In this document: piece by piece, positions 1-12,266 of the stretch
Layout: each line of letters begins with the position of its first letter
How positions within the stretch are numbered: the stretch's first letter is position 1
Source: Fasciolopsis buskii
Lineage: Eukaryota > Platyhelminthes > Trematoda > Plagiorchiida > Fasciolidae
Direction: 5' to 3'
Assembly (NCBI GenBank): GCA_008360955.1
Contig: LUCM01005988.1
Coordinates: forward strand, 1-64,000
DNA length: 64,000 nucleotides
Notes under the pieces: generated by a model
The model's input: only the letters and a program-made list of their open reading frames with translations
Databases searched by the model: none
Told to the model about the DNA's origin: nothing
Position numbers and translations under genes: made by a program

Positions 1-129
1 TAATGGCAGTTGCATTGGCGCAAATATGCATGGAGAATGGTTAATAAGTGCATGATTTTTTCATTTAATGAAACGAGATTTTGTACCGGCTCAGCTTCTT
101 TGTTTTCGTCTAAGTTAGTGGGAACGGAC
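1..129 (-). repeat. Partial copy of the Gypsy-associated LTR sequence, cut by the window edge
   Basis: Bases 1-129 match 16525-16653 almost base for base, with a few substitutions and one indel. Similarity stops abruptly after 129. The 16.5-kb copy lies in the LTR-like block directly downstream of a minus-strand Gypsy pol, so this is probably a second LTR fragment in the same orientation. Its other end lies outside the window. A 75-codon open frame crosses it but looks like chance. Confidence 0.7.
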
Positions 130-1659
130 CAGAGACAAGATCGACCCACCAGGCAAAAGAGAATCGGAACTGCAACTGAATGTTGTTCAACAGTCTCCAC
201 TCAAATTTGCAACAAGTTTCCAAATTTTCACTTATAATTCCGTCAAATTCTAAAGCCTCAAGAAGTAACAATTTCTAAAATGTTTCCGCAGGATTTGTGT
301 GAACTCCCTCCTGAACTTTCCTCTTTTCATTCGCTTTATACCTCGAAAATCAGCAAACCATGAAATTGGTTGCCCCTTCCTCCAGTCACTTTGATTCACT
401 AGCGGGATGCACGGTTATTCATAAATAAATGAAAAGAAATCACGTGAATCAGATAGCTATGTTTAAAAACAACTGAGGACAGTTTCATTGATCGAAAATA
501 ATCAGAAATTTACGCATCTTTGATTTATGGTTCACTTGGTACTCATGAAGTTAGTGACACGGCTTTCAGATTTGAACGCCGTGGTTTGAGTTTCGCTCAC
601 TGCAAGTCAGTTCCAAGTTCGAAAGCGTTAAATTGGCTGAGTACTTCACTTCTCGTGTAAAGAAATGCCTGGTTTTGTGAACTCATTATGGGAAGAAAGA
701 CGATATTATCACTATCAGTAATATTAATAATATTGCATTCACAAGTCTGCATGACATCATACCGATTTTTAGCAGTTATGTTCGCTCCGTGTTCTCCGAA
801 TCTGAATCCGTGCAGAAATAAGTGAGTAAAGTTTATTTTTTATAAACTTTTTGCTAATTGAAAAAGATCCTTTCTCATGCAGAGTATAATTTATATTCAG
901 CTACTTCCCATTAGCCTACACAAATAGTCTTTTCATATCCTTCCCATCCTAAGTCTTCTTACCCGTTCATCTTGTCAGTTTTTACCTACTCAGCTGTCCC
1001 GTTTTCGACGGCTTCTTCTATCGAATAGGTTCTCGCACTAATACTGCTGTCCAATATCTGTTTGTGATTCGATCACAAGCAAATTGGGAGAATCATCCGT
1101 CATATGCGGTTCATAGTCTGCTACGGTACAAAGGCCGCTGACCAATATAAACTCGAAGATGTTGCCGTTGGCATTCTTTCATCACAGGGTTTGGTACATG
1201 ATTGGAATTTTGTGGATAAGTAGTGTCCATAATTCCTCGCAAGTCAGATGAAAAGGCACGGTGCACTGTGCAACTCAACGAGTCGCCGTTTGAGAACTGA
1301 TAGTTCACAGTAAGTCATCACTTTACAGTTAAATAATGGATCACAGATACAATCTTCAAGAATCAGATTCCTTCGGTTTTGTATATTCATTTGGACAAAT
1401 GTATTTGCAGTTTGATCCATAACTCAGCTCTACATGAGATGGTCAGTTTTTGAGGCGTAAATCAGAATTACGGTTTTAATGCCGGAAGTAAACTCATCAG
1501 AATCAACTTTTGGGATGAGTCAACGCGTGTTGAGACGCAATTTGCCGATTCCGTGGCGAATTTACAGGTGGACTCAATATGGGGAACAAAAATCAGGCCT
1601 AATGACTACGCCTTATGCAGTATTTCCGCAATTTCTATTCGGAAAGATCAACTGAGAAG
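130..1659. other. No recognisable feature
   Basis: AT-rich sequence with stops in all frames. I see no recognisable protein motif, tRNA-like promoter or long tandem repeat here. Confidence 0.5.
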
Positions 1660-2050
1660 ATGCTTTTCTATCGTTCTGGATTACTGTAGTATTTGGGCTT
1701 GAAGTGAGTATACGGAAGTCGATCAGTTACAGTAACCAACGAATACAGATAAGGAGTAGGCCCTGAATTGGCTGCAGCTCTAGCTACGCAAACGATCACA
1801 ATGAGAAGAGCACAACGAAAAAACAGGTTCAGGCTTTATTTACACCTCATGAGTAGAATGTTACGAAATTCCCGATGTACCAATTTGTAGAATCCATTCC
1901 CCAACCTCCTTTGAGGAATGTTTGGATTTCACGACCGCTTGTCCTCACCGTTCCCACCGGTGGCCCGTCTACGCAGGCAAGCATGAAGCTGTACCGAGCT
2001 GCATCACGTGATTTGCACGTCAATTCACCACAGTCAATTTTCGATTGTCA
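1660..2050. repeat. Dispersed repeat R3, copy 1
   Basis: About 390 bp align by eye, in the same orientation, with 4990-5372. Shared blocks include a tract around 1690-1740, an AGAGC-GCACAAC block near 1815 and the 3' end with GCATCACGTGA then TTGCACG. Divergence is substantial (roughly a quarter to a third of positions), so these are old copies. The element type is unknown: no protein motif, A/B box or clear terminal repeat was found. A 66-codon open frame inside it is not conserved in copy 2. Confidence 0.6.
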
Positions 2051-4989
2051 GTTAATTCCTTACTCATCCCCTTAACTGTCAACCATAAGCTGTCTTCCAA
2101 AGGGTGCTGAAATAGGAAGAAGCAATGCTCACTGATCTTCTCAGATAGTTCTTTGCAGTAATATACAGTTTACTTCTATCCCACTGTGGCTTTAAATCGT
2201 CTCATAAGACCATGATATGATTGCGAAGAACGGCTAAAATGAATCTACTTCTATTCTCGGCAGGACTTTTTCTACCAGTTTACATGTCAGTATTCACGTC
2301 CGTTGAATTTGGCGATTATGTATCTCCCTGAATCGGTTGTCCTTTTTTAGCAAGATTAAATAGTAGTCATATAAGTCCTCATTGGAATCTGGCAGATAAT
2401 TCCGGGGATTATGTAATTATGACCAACCAGCTCGTCGGGATTTTTCCCCGAATTCCAATCTGATTTTGGAATTAAGAATTCGTCATTCTTTTCCCCTCCC
2501 TTAACTTTCTCTTTTAATAATTCCTTTTCGGACTTATCAAGAGCGACAGACGAATTGTTATCTACTCAGATCTACTGTAGTGTCCCTGACAGCTACGAAG
2601 CTTGAGTCCGTAATCGATTTATACCTCCTCGACCTTAACATACCCAAGAGCATGAACAGAATCGGCTTCACTATGATCAACTTCAAAAGATGCTAGATAG
2701 GTGAACGATGAAAACAAAGCTAGAGATACAGGCATCCGCGGTGGCTGATTATGTACATAATACGGTTCGATTCCTGTGTGGACTGTAGGTTTTCTCCGGA
2801 CAAAAATCACTGACAGGAAAAGAACTCTTTCGTGCAGTGCAGGTGTCGTGAAAATCGTGGACAATCAACCCGAACAGCAGAGTGGAAAGGCGTATCCAAC
2901 TCACTATCATTTACGCCGTGTGCCAATCTCTTATGTGATTCAATAGGACTACACTACTGGCGAACCCTGAAAAGTGATTTCTGTATCGTTTCCACATTTT
3001 TAACCCGTTACGTGAGCATTTGTGCTGAATACGTGATAATCTCGTAAAAATTTCACCACTCAGGTCGGGAACGCGTATCGTCAGTGGTTTATATCAAGAA
3101 CAGGAAAAAGTAATTCTGACCGTGTTTGATTGAACTACTCAAGTTTGAACGGCGGATGAAATTTGCTGGAAATCCTTTCCATCCCCGAAATACTGAGAAT
3201 TCATGCACATAAACCTAAGTGCTGGACTTTGCGTAAATTTTAGTTACCTCCACCACTTATCTTACAAGGGTTGTAACGGATTGACCTGTCGCGATACCGC
3301 CTGACCTTGACACTTCTTTCAGTGGCAACTGGTGACATCTGTGTGGAGTTTTTTTGGACTCTGATTGGCCACGTGCGAGGTTGGCTTCAATAACCTTTCG
3401 TACACTTAAGGTTGTAGTAGTACGGAAGATTTTGCATACATACTTATAATTTGGATTTTGAATCGAGTGATTCCGCGTTGTTTGATGGACAACTGGAACC
3501 AATCTGATGTTAACTTACAGTTAACTCAACGTGAACATGATGCTTAGCCAATGTTATTACTGAGTGTTTTTCACTGTCTGTTTTTCGTGACATCGCATTC
3601 GAAAGTCTGAATGTTCACTCGTTCTTCTGCATCTTGTTCTCCTCTAACTTCAACCGAGAAGGAAACGGAATTACGGCCAAATAGTTTTTATTCTGTCTGG
3701 AATACACCGAGAGAAGCATGCAGATACTAGTAACAAGAACATTAAAAAGTAGAGAGCAATTTGCTGTGACTCATTGTTCGTGTGAACCAAACAAGAGACA
3801 AATGGTACAGACAGACCCTGTCCCAGGCACAATAACGAAAATAAATTACAATAAAAATGTATCGACGAATAGTTCAAATTTGACATGTTGAACAATCTGA
3901 TCTAGACAAATTCGGACGAGAGTCTGTCAACACGCGGGACACGCGTAATGCAATTCAAAATCATTAAGCATCAGACATTAGATTTCCGTACGATAAACAA
4001 AAAAGAATAGCCGTAAATATCATGTGAATACAGCGCAAGTTGTTGCCTTAGCCGCTCTCTGATCTGGGGATTTAAAAACTTTTTATCCACGCGGTTAGGT
4101 AAACGAAAATGTGATAGATGTTAGGGATCGGCGAGTACGGGCAAAGATAAATGCAACAAATCAGCAACAGCCCACTTATGTTCAACGTCCGGTATGTGGT
4201 TCAAGTAATTAACATGCATGACACGGATCGTTAATGGAAACCAGCTTTTGATTGACTTGTGCGTGATCGAATCTGATCAGACCTGAACTAACATTTCGAA
4301 TGCCATGGTTTCGTCGATTATACAGACAACTTACTCATTTCCACGCAAAAGAAAAGAACAAGACCTAGCTGTTGTTCAGTTGCCATATGTATCATGAGGC
4401 TTCGAATTTTAATTCCAAACTCAGACGTCTTTCGTAACGAACGACGTATTACGGGCACATAATTTTATCATTAGAACGCTTTACATTGCCCACGTCGACT
4501 AATCATACAGTTGATGTCAGTATAGAACACTCGGATCATAAGGAATACAAAAAGATGAAGAGTTGATGTTAAACAAAACATTATTTCACTTCGATCAGCC
4601 GCTAATAACGGGCAAACAGCGTAAGAAGTTTGCAATCATTGAAAAGCTGATGAAATAAGATTTACGATATTCATGTCGAAATGCCACGATACTGATTTTC
4701 GAAGACGATCGACGAGGTTTGATAAAACAGACTGCCATGAAGATGATGAACTGTTGCCCAGGTGTCGTACATCCCGCGCTGACATCGGCAAGAAGCATTT
4801 ATGATAACAAAGTTTTAAGTCCATTTAAACTTCAGTGCCAAGTTAACTATATGAAAAAATTGTTGAGATCACCTTGGTCTTCTCATTGTTTTGTCAAGGA
4901 ATATAGACAAGTCGGACGTATTTCACTCGTCTGATCATTTCATTTCGAGAGGCAGGTAACTTGCTTTAATCCTGAACGATTCCAAAATC
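2051..4989. other. No gene; one weak tRNA-like B box
   Basis: A perfect pol III B-box consensus (GGTTCGATTCC) lies at 2764-2774 on the plus strand. Only a poor A-box candidate lies upstream near 2741, so this may be a decayed tRNA-derived SINE. The longest open frames (about 80 codons at 2619-2864 and 3257-3502, minus) show no recognisable motif and overlap non-coding-looking sequence. Confidence 0.4.
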
Positions 4990-5372
4990 AAGGTGCTTTT
5001 TACTGCGGATTAAGGGGCATTGTACCATTTGGACTTGAAATTAGTATTTGGATTTCGGTCAGTCACGGTAACGAAGGGATACGAATTTCCAGTGGCAATT
5101 AAACTAGCTCAGACCCAATCTCTGAGACTGAAGTCAACAGGAAGAGCGCAACAGAACGGAAATAAGTTCCAGTTGTAATTACAGCTCATTGGTTTATATA
5201 CAACGTTGGAAATATTCCGATTGATGGAATACGTACCGTCCAATCGCTTTCCAAATATGTTTAGATTTCACGACTGCTTGTTCCCATCGGTTGTTCGTCT
5301 ACTCAGACCAGTGTGAAGCGCTATCGAACTGCATCACGTGACTTGCACGAATACTCACCACGGGCATGTAAA
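4990..5372. repeat. Dispersed repeat R3, copy 2
   Basis: This is the partner of 1660-2050 in the same orientation. It keeps the same order of blocks, including GCATCACGTGACTTGCACG near the right end and the shared block ATTTCACGACxGCTTGT. Short similarities to the right-hand end of this family also occur near 6345-6400 and 38797-38865, suggesting truncated third and fourth copies. Confidence 0.6.
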
Positions 5373-7995
5373 ACTAGCGGGAGGGAAACATAAATAGCAG
5401 CTCTGTTCAACTACAGGCGAATCTGTTTTGGTTTTGGTGAGTGCCAGTAGAATGTCATTCTTTTGAGGTACATTATCACACATGCAAGATTAGAACCAGA
5501 ATATAACCGAAGATGATGAATTCGTAAATTGCGAGAATCAAACTTTGCCAGCCAGTGAATCTCAGTAGGAATGTCACCAGCATTTTTGTTATCAATGAAT
5601 TGCTAAAATGGGGAAAGAACTGTCCTGTCACTATTCCGACTGGCCAACACTTCTCAAACCAACAGGTAACGAGCTCCTGCTTCCACAGAACTAGGTGACG
5701 AAATCCACGTTCCTGAGTCCTCATGGGAAAACTAATGGAGCATTCCGTTAGACATTAGAATGCGCGAAACGAATAAAACTGTCGAAAAGAATCCCTAAAA
5801 ATATGAAGGTGCTAATGAGAGTGACTGTCAGTTTACTTGAAATACACTGGCGTATTAACGAATCTTCGTTACGGCACAGCTAAAAGACATGCATCGGATG
5901 ATCTTCACACGGCAGTCTGTTCTATAATCTGGGGTAAATGGAAAAGCTTGCGTTAGCATTCGGAATTATTACAGTGTGAATTATCGTTCTGGTTTGTGTC
6001 GAATCACACAAAACCGAATTCGCCGTAAGTGAAATAATAACAGAGATGTGCAACTATACTGATCAGGAACGAAATATTTTTGTGGCCAACAGGAGTTTTA
6101 TTTTGCCTCACGGATTCTGATTGCGATTGTGTACAATGCATTTTGCAGTCGAAAAACAAGATCACACTTGACCCATAGTGTTAGTGCAATAATATTACTG
6201 CTCATGATAGCCAATCACGATGTAATCGATCGCAATAACGTACAAAATTGATTAAGCAGCAAGCATTGGTCCAAAGGGAGGTGCGGAGTTTTCGTTTTTC
6301 ACGTTTGTCGATCATCATAATTCTGATTGGAGGGTTTTCGCTGCAGGCGGTATCGAACTTACTATGCACTGTTTCATGTGATCTGCACAAAAGCTGAGCA
6401 CATGTATCGCCGCGTCTGGCAGTTTTTCTTTTTACCTTGACAGACATCCTGTTTCGGTGCGACGGTGCGAAGACAAAATAAGAAAGTAAAACATTTGGAT
6501 CAATAAGCTTATTATTAATGGACATAACGAAAATGCTCCCTCGAAATGCACATCCAAAGGGCTTCCTTGCAGCTGATCCATGCGTTTAGGACTTCGCTAC
6601 CTAACAGGCTGACCTACACTGGTGTAGTCTATCTTCAGGATAAGTGGCTACCAAACGGTCTATTTTTTCTAATATTTAATTGAATTGCTTCTTCCGTAAT
6701 CTGGGAGAAAACGAATGTTTCCCTTGATTGCATATTCCGTGATTGGAGATCGATGCAAAATTGAAAGTAAAACAATGATAGTAACTTATTTGGACACCAG
6801 TAGTAGGAAAAATTGCCTCGGAAACTCACGACCAATTGTTTTACAATCCTAACTCTATTATCGAACAAGCATCTGTTACCAGTGAAATGTACTATTGAAC
6901 AGCTATTGTTGTTTCTTCTTTCGTGTAATTACTTGACCTACACGTGCAGGATGACTCACGGATGACTCAAAGATGGCTTAGACAACACACTACATTATAG
7001 GAGGCTAAGGTAAAATCGGTCGTGGTTTCTAGGATCATGACGAAACCAAATGGCTTAATCATCAAGGCTATAGCGAAACTACAATAAAGATCCAGACGGT
7101 CCTCTGCCGCGTGGCTAATATTAGAAGAGTCGTATTTTGGCCAACAGATAAAGGAATTTGATACTTGCAAACTGAATAATACCTTGCACGAATAAATCGA
7201 ACTTTGGTGAATTACGAAACCTGTGAACTTGGAAAAATGTCTATCTGCATGTTAACGGGAGAAAAAATTTATGCGGTCTCAAAAATTAGAATGGTCAAAA
7301 TGATTGTTCCACCGTTATGTGCTTTTTCAACTTGAAGTAAACTGCTTGAAAATCCCAACAAAGTGAACAATCTGGACGCAATGTAAACAGTTGCGCATGA
7401 CAAAGCAATTGCCGGATCTCATCTATATTGTTGCCTGATCTACGGTTGCCTGATTTAACCGTAAAATCGGTTCGAAGGAATTACGAAAATTCTACTTAAA
7501 GACGTACCTAGTTGTGTGTGTACTTCTTTGGATTACAAAATCTAATGTCATCACCTTGTCTGATTCCCACAACAAACGTCTTCTCGAAAGGCGGTTCCGG
7601 AAGCACGCATATTTTGTGGATTTTGCATAATACAGACATGATATTCTTCTGGGGACTGCGTGGACTTCCCCACTGCAGACCACTATCATAGGTACAGCTT
7701 GTTTTTCTATTTAGACCCGAGAGATGGTTTTTTCTCTGAAGACATGCTTAAATTACATTCCAAAGTAGCCTCGGATGGGTTGTGTCGGCTGCACACCCAG
7801 AAGAGTTGTTGTGATTGCTCGAGTGACTCACGTTGTTATGCGACATCTTCACCTCAATTTGAAACCTGATTTTGACTCACCATAATGAAAAAAATTAAAT
7901 AAAAACAAGAGACGACTATGCGAGCCACACCAACAGAAAATAAAGAAGACGAAGAGATTTTCACAATGGCAGGCTCCATCACTATAAAACACATT
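5373..7995. other. No supported gene
   Basis: Minus-strand 5411-5602 is an open frame of 63 codons that begins right after a good 3' splice-site-like tract (pyrimidines then TTTAG). It is reported only as a weak exon idea. A 107-codon minus open frame at 6202-6525 overlaps a short R3-like fragment and shows no known domain. Nothing else is recognisable. Confidence 0.35.
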
Positions 7996-8001
7996 TACCG
8001 G

Positions 8002-8110
8002 CGGTGTTCAGATGGTCAACATGACGGCTTTTCCAGGATTAGGTTGTAGGTTCAAATCCACCCATTGCCGCCCAACTTCTGTACTTGGAAACCCTCTGTC
8101 CGCCGGAGCT
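8002..8110 (+). repeat. tRNA-derived SINE-like remnant
   Basis: A perfect B box, GGTTCAAATCC, lies at 8049-8059. About 34 bases upstream is an A-box-like TGTTCAGATGG at 8005-8015. The spacing fits an internal RNA polymerase III promoter. The cloverleaf does not close well, so a functional tRNA gene is unlikely. It is not the same family as the hammerhead SINE at 12.7 kb. Confidence 0.45.
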
Positions 8111-8119
8111 AGATATTAT

Positions 8120-11100
8120 GCGCGGAAATAGCCGGTTCGTTTATGCCTCATAGCCTATGGTCTTCGATGCATACTGCGTAAATGAATGCTCCTTTTTATG
8201 TAACATGTGGCCCTTGGTACCACCTAAAAACGACTAAGGGTTCGTTAAATGTCATCGCCGTCAACCAATCAAAAAGTCTCTAGGCACTGAAATCGCAATG
8301 TAGCTGGTTTGTGAGAACCAGAGTCATTAAACGGTGATTCGTTTATGGAGCAAAAATCACTACGTATGACGAGTTAAAACTGCGGTCATCTTTTGCTTGT
8401 GATGGTTCATTGTTCTGATCAAGATCCATTACAGTTCATGTGATCGACGGCGGTGACATCTAATTGTGGTATTTCCAGACTTACCGGGGAGGTAGATGTT
8501 AAGAGAATTAAAAAACCATCAAGACTTTTGTATCTAAATTCAGATCTACAAGGCGAAGTTTCCATGCGAAAGTCTAATGATCTAACGAATGAGTTATTGC
8601 CATCACCATTTCATTACGCAAAAAGGTGAAGTGACGTCTCCTCTGTTTCGGTCATAAATCCTCTGTCGATTTGATTTCTGTCCCTGTCTCCAACCCTCCT
8701 TACTCTAGTGAGAAAAAGCCAAGCCGAACAGAAAAAAGGTTCGGTTATCCATCAAAATCGCCTGCAATGGTCCCTAATGATCAACATTCAGCGATCGGTC
8801 AGTTCGCTGATTTATTAGGCCCATCGTTTCTAACTGACCTCGTCAGTCGGTTCATTGGCTCACTCGATTCGTTGACATAACCAGCATGGTGTGGCGCAGT
8901 TGTGCTGATCGTTGATTAGAATAATGGATATGATTATTCATTTTTCGCTGCCCTTACAGCCACCGATACGATCATAGGTCTTGTGGATGACTTTTTATAC
9001 AAAAATGTGTAATTGGATATCCAGTTACTTGTTGCTGTCCTGTTTATCACAAATAATGATTGTTCTCTTTTTCGATGGGTTATCGATATGCATGCTTTTG
9101 TGTTTGTGGGCAGGGCGTATGAGTGATATCAATGTGTATGTGTTTGTTTGGGTGTGTGAGCACCGTGGAAAATTATATCTAGCTCTTTTAAATCCTTTAA
9201 AATGGACAGTTGTGTTAATTCAGTCTGTCTTTTAAGGTACTCCGTACAGTACTAATTTGTGGGCCCAGGAGAAACGAGGACCTCAACCAATCAGAAACAG
9301 TGTAAACATAGCCGCAACCAGCACTCGGCATGTGGCTTGTTAATCAGGTCACAACGTCATACATGTTTATAGTATTTCCGGGGAAGTGACTACTGTGGTG
9401 ATGTGAGTCCTCGTTTTATACTGAGTGAATGAGACAGCAAACGGTTTACACTATGATTTTGAAGCGTCCGCAAAGAAAGGGGTTATTGTGATGTGAATTT
9501 CAAACATTTATGCTTTACTTCATTGTCAAAACATAGAGAACTTGTGACCAAATCCAAATGGACCAATCAGATTCATCGATTTTATCATGAATGCTTTTCT
9601 TGATAAGCTTGACCAGAACAGTCCACGGCCACGAGTCAATCAATTCGTTCATCTGTTAGCACATAAAATAAAGCTTATATAAAATATCAGACGATCATAA
9701 GAAATCATTATGATATCTCTGATGGGATACACTTATCATTTTAGCAAAACCTGAGTTGAATATTGCTATTCCATTGGTTGTCAACTGTTAAGGGCGTTAT
9801 CGATAACGGTGAGTGCAAGCTTTCTTTTCTTGCTAAGATGCTGTTGGTTTACGAAAGGAAGTTCAAAGGAATTTCACCAAGTTCCATGCATTATCAACAG
9901 TCGCATAAGGTTCAGCGATGACTGAATGATGGCTAGTCAATGACAAGTAATTTGTTAAATCAACTGGTAGGAAACAACTTTGGTCATTTAAGAATTGAGG
10001 CTAACTAGCGAAAAGAGTCAATCAGGCAACGCTTCAGAGTAGTTTGCAAATATATTGAACCACTCAGAACTGCCGTTCGACCCCTAACTGAGATTTCGTT
10101 CTTGTGAACTTCAAATGTATCTCATCTTACGTGGGCACATTTGTGCCTAATTGCTCTACTATGTACCGATTGTTTGGACATAGCACTATACTTTACTAGA
10201 AAGAATACGCTTCCACATCTTGAAAAATGAAACACACTTTTAACAAAGTTCGACTATTTTCCTCGTAGATTTCAATAATTGGAACCTGCCTCGGAATTAT
10301 TGTTGAAAAAGGTATCGAGTAATCAGGAATGGGCAGGCGATTTCGGCATGGAGATAGACCCAAGTGACGATTTCATGCCCGCTATCGGACTAAATTTTGG
10401 GATTTCACAACAAAATCCGCTATTTTCGATTATTTACTTGTACTTATTTGGTCTGCTGCCTTCGTTCACCGTTACTTTCTGGTTGTAGCCGTTTCACTAA
10501 TGTACATGCAGTGGTAGCATGCAACTGGTCCATGCTTCATTTAGATTCAGAACACGAGTTACTCTACCCTTTTTAACTTACCCTTGATTCCAGACAGCCA
10601 AGTTTGCACCGCGAATGACTCGTGGTTTGTAAGTTTATTTCAGTTTTCCGGAACTGTAAACAAACCGCAGCCAAAGAAAATAGAACAACCACGTCATCGT
10701 TATAACATCGTCAGAAGTTAGAAAAAAAAAAACAGAAGCTTCATAAAACTGGCTCAAAGTACAGAAATATTTCTTCAGTTAGAAAGCTCACTGCGAACGT
10801 TAACACCATAATTTGGGCGAGATACGCTATTAAAGTGATCCTGAATGCGAGTATCCAGTCTGACTAACCGGCCTGCAGAGTGGGCTTACGAGTGTGACCC
10901 CATGTAGAATGGTCGGTATTTAACTAGTAGATGTTTTCGATAGAATTTAATTTGCGAATTTTAAATATGCTTTAGTGTGTTCGCCACGAAAGTTACTAAC
11001 AAGAACACAAGAGAATTTAGGAAACCTGGCTAACCATTTGTAGGCCACATCTACGCAGCCTAAAGCTAGCATTCACGAGACCCGGGAAAACCGTGGAAGA

Positions 11101-11950
11101 GTAGCAAACAAGGGAATGGGAGAAAGTATTGACGAACAAAACTGGATTTCACTGACTTATAAGAGCGAAACGAATGCAAATTCTTTAGTTGAAAGGAAGT
11201 AGTTTGCAGCTTTATGACAACAGCTTGGGTGTATAGGGACCAGTGGAGATTAATTACGAAAGCAACACGTAAGTTCTTCGCGATACTGGCTCTGTCTGTT
11301 TGCTTTAATTTATACGTCCTGAGACGAGAGTGGGAAACAACTTGGTGAAAATATCGGCTCAGTATATTTGTTGGAATTAAGGTTTGCACCTGATAATAAC
11401 GGATACGTGGTGATGTCAGAGATCTCAGTGTTGTTTGGTTTGAGTTTCTGACAGTTTGAAATGAAAATGTTAATGAAAATGTCAACGTTATTGGCGTACT
11501 AAAACAAGCAGACGGGAAGGGTCGCAAGCAAGCCAGTAGTGTAATGAGTAAAAGTGAAAAAACAACACCCTCTAAAACCCTGGAGCTTCTGAGTGTCGCT
11601 GTTCACTAACTTCCATCTTATCTGATACTCTGAGATCACTGGGTGAATTGGTCCCGGAGCCATTCAAGAACGAAAGAGGGACAATTAAGTAATTGCGATT
11701 TGCCCTGTAAAAGAGAGAACAGGTGGAAGAAGTCGAAGACTGATGAATAATCTAGAAAAGCGCAAAACATGTATTTCGCTCTGTCATTGAAAGAATTTCA
11801 GACGAAAAGAACTAAGGCAGAAACTGGATCTAGTGATTTCGCTTGTAGGCAGACTGATGGAAATTATCGAGGATAGTAAAAGAAAGTCCGAAGTCGTTCT
11901 AAAACTGACGGCTCCACAAATTAAAAACCAGCAGAAGTGACTTCGATTGT
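8120..11950. other. No supported gene; isolated exon-like and promoter-like pieces
   Basis: A 43-base segment at 10269-10311 is flanked by a 3' splice-site-like tract ending in TAG and a 5' splice-site-like GTATCG. It could be a micro-exon but has no corroboration. The 9.24-9.45 kb region has a CCAAT box (CAACCAATCAG, 9285-9295) followed by TTTATAG-like TATA motifs, as in LTR promoters. The 153-codon minus open frame at 11066-11527 has no recognisable domain. The GT-rich tract near 9080-9160 is a decayed simple repeat. Confidence 0.35.
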
Positions 11951-11960
11951 CCTGAAATAT

Positions 11961-11962
11961 AG

Positions 11963-11993
<31 letters not shown>

Positions 11994-12004
11994 GTATATA
12001 TATA
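11961..12004. repeat. (TA)n microsatellite
   Basis: An imperfect TA/TACA dinucleotide run. It coincides with the left end of the hammerhead-bearing element that starts at 11997. Confidence 0.95.
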
Positions 12005-12044
12005 GAAGCAGCAAGTAATATCTGGATGCCTAAACAAAATTTGC

Positions 12045-12101
12045 CCGGGAGCACACGACCGATTTCGCGGTTATTGTCGCTCGTCAGGTATGCGTACCCG
12101 G
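12045..12101 (-). ncRNA. Type I hammerhead ribozyme motif (family H2), core intact
   Basis: Read on the minus strand from 12101 to 12045: outer stem I CCGGG; a 3-nt internal loop; inner stem I GCATAC; core CTGACGA (12087-12081); stem II GCG, 8-nt loop, CGC; core GAA; short stem III ATCGGT; cleavage nucleotide C (12057) in a canonical GUC triplet; inner stem I GTGTGC (one G-T wobble); outer stem I CCCGG. All invariant core residues are present and the 10.1-11.1 pair is G-C. Stem III is minimal. The copy at 21.5 kb has the self-complementary ACCGGT there, which suggests that pairing between two RNA copies could form it, as described for dimeric hammerheads of newt and schistosome repeats. Predicted cleavage lies 3' of the base at 12057. 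Confidence 0.75.
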
Positions 12102-12145
12102 TGCGCTCTTGTCCAAACATCCACATACTTGTACACTCCGAATTG

Positions 12146-12266
12146 ATATTTCTCACCAGAATCAAATCTGTAGCATCAGGAGTGTGCGTGGAAGCTCTTC
12201 ATCGAAGAGTCCACAGAAGAACCACAACTGTGATTCGTTGATAATTCTTTGTCAGTTGGGCTGAGC
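12146..12266 (-). repeat. Left arm of a 121-bp inverted repeat
   Basis: The arm pairs with 12324-12444, also 121 nt, with only a few mismatches. A 57-bp spacer containing a TA/CG-rich tract separates them. The arm is the upstream part of the H2 element, so this is a head-to-head duplication of that part. A transcript through both arms would fold into a long hairpin. Confidence 0.9.

Noticed and set aside
12026..12241. Small proteins from the 71- and 88-codon frames across 11.9-12.2 kb
   Set aside because: They run through the TA microsatellite, the hammerhead and the inverted repeat, which explain the sequence better as structured RNA and repeat DNA.
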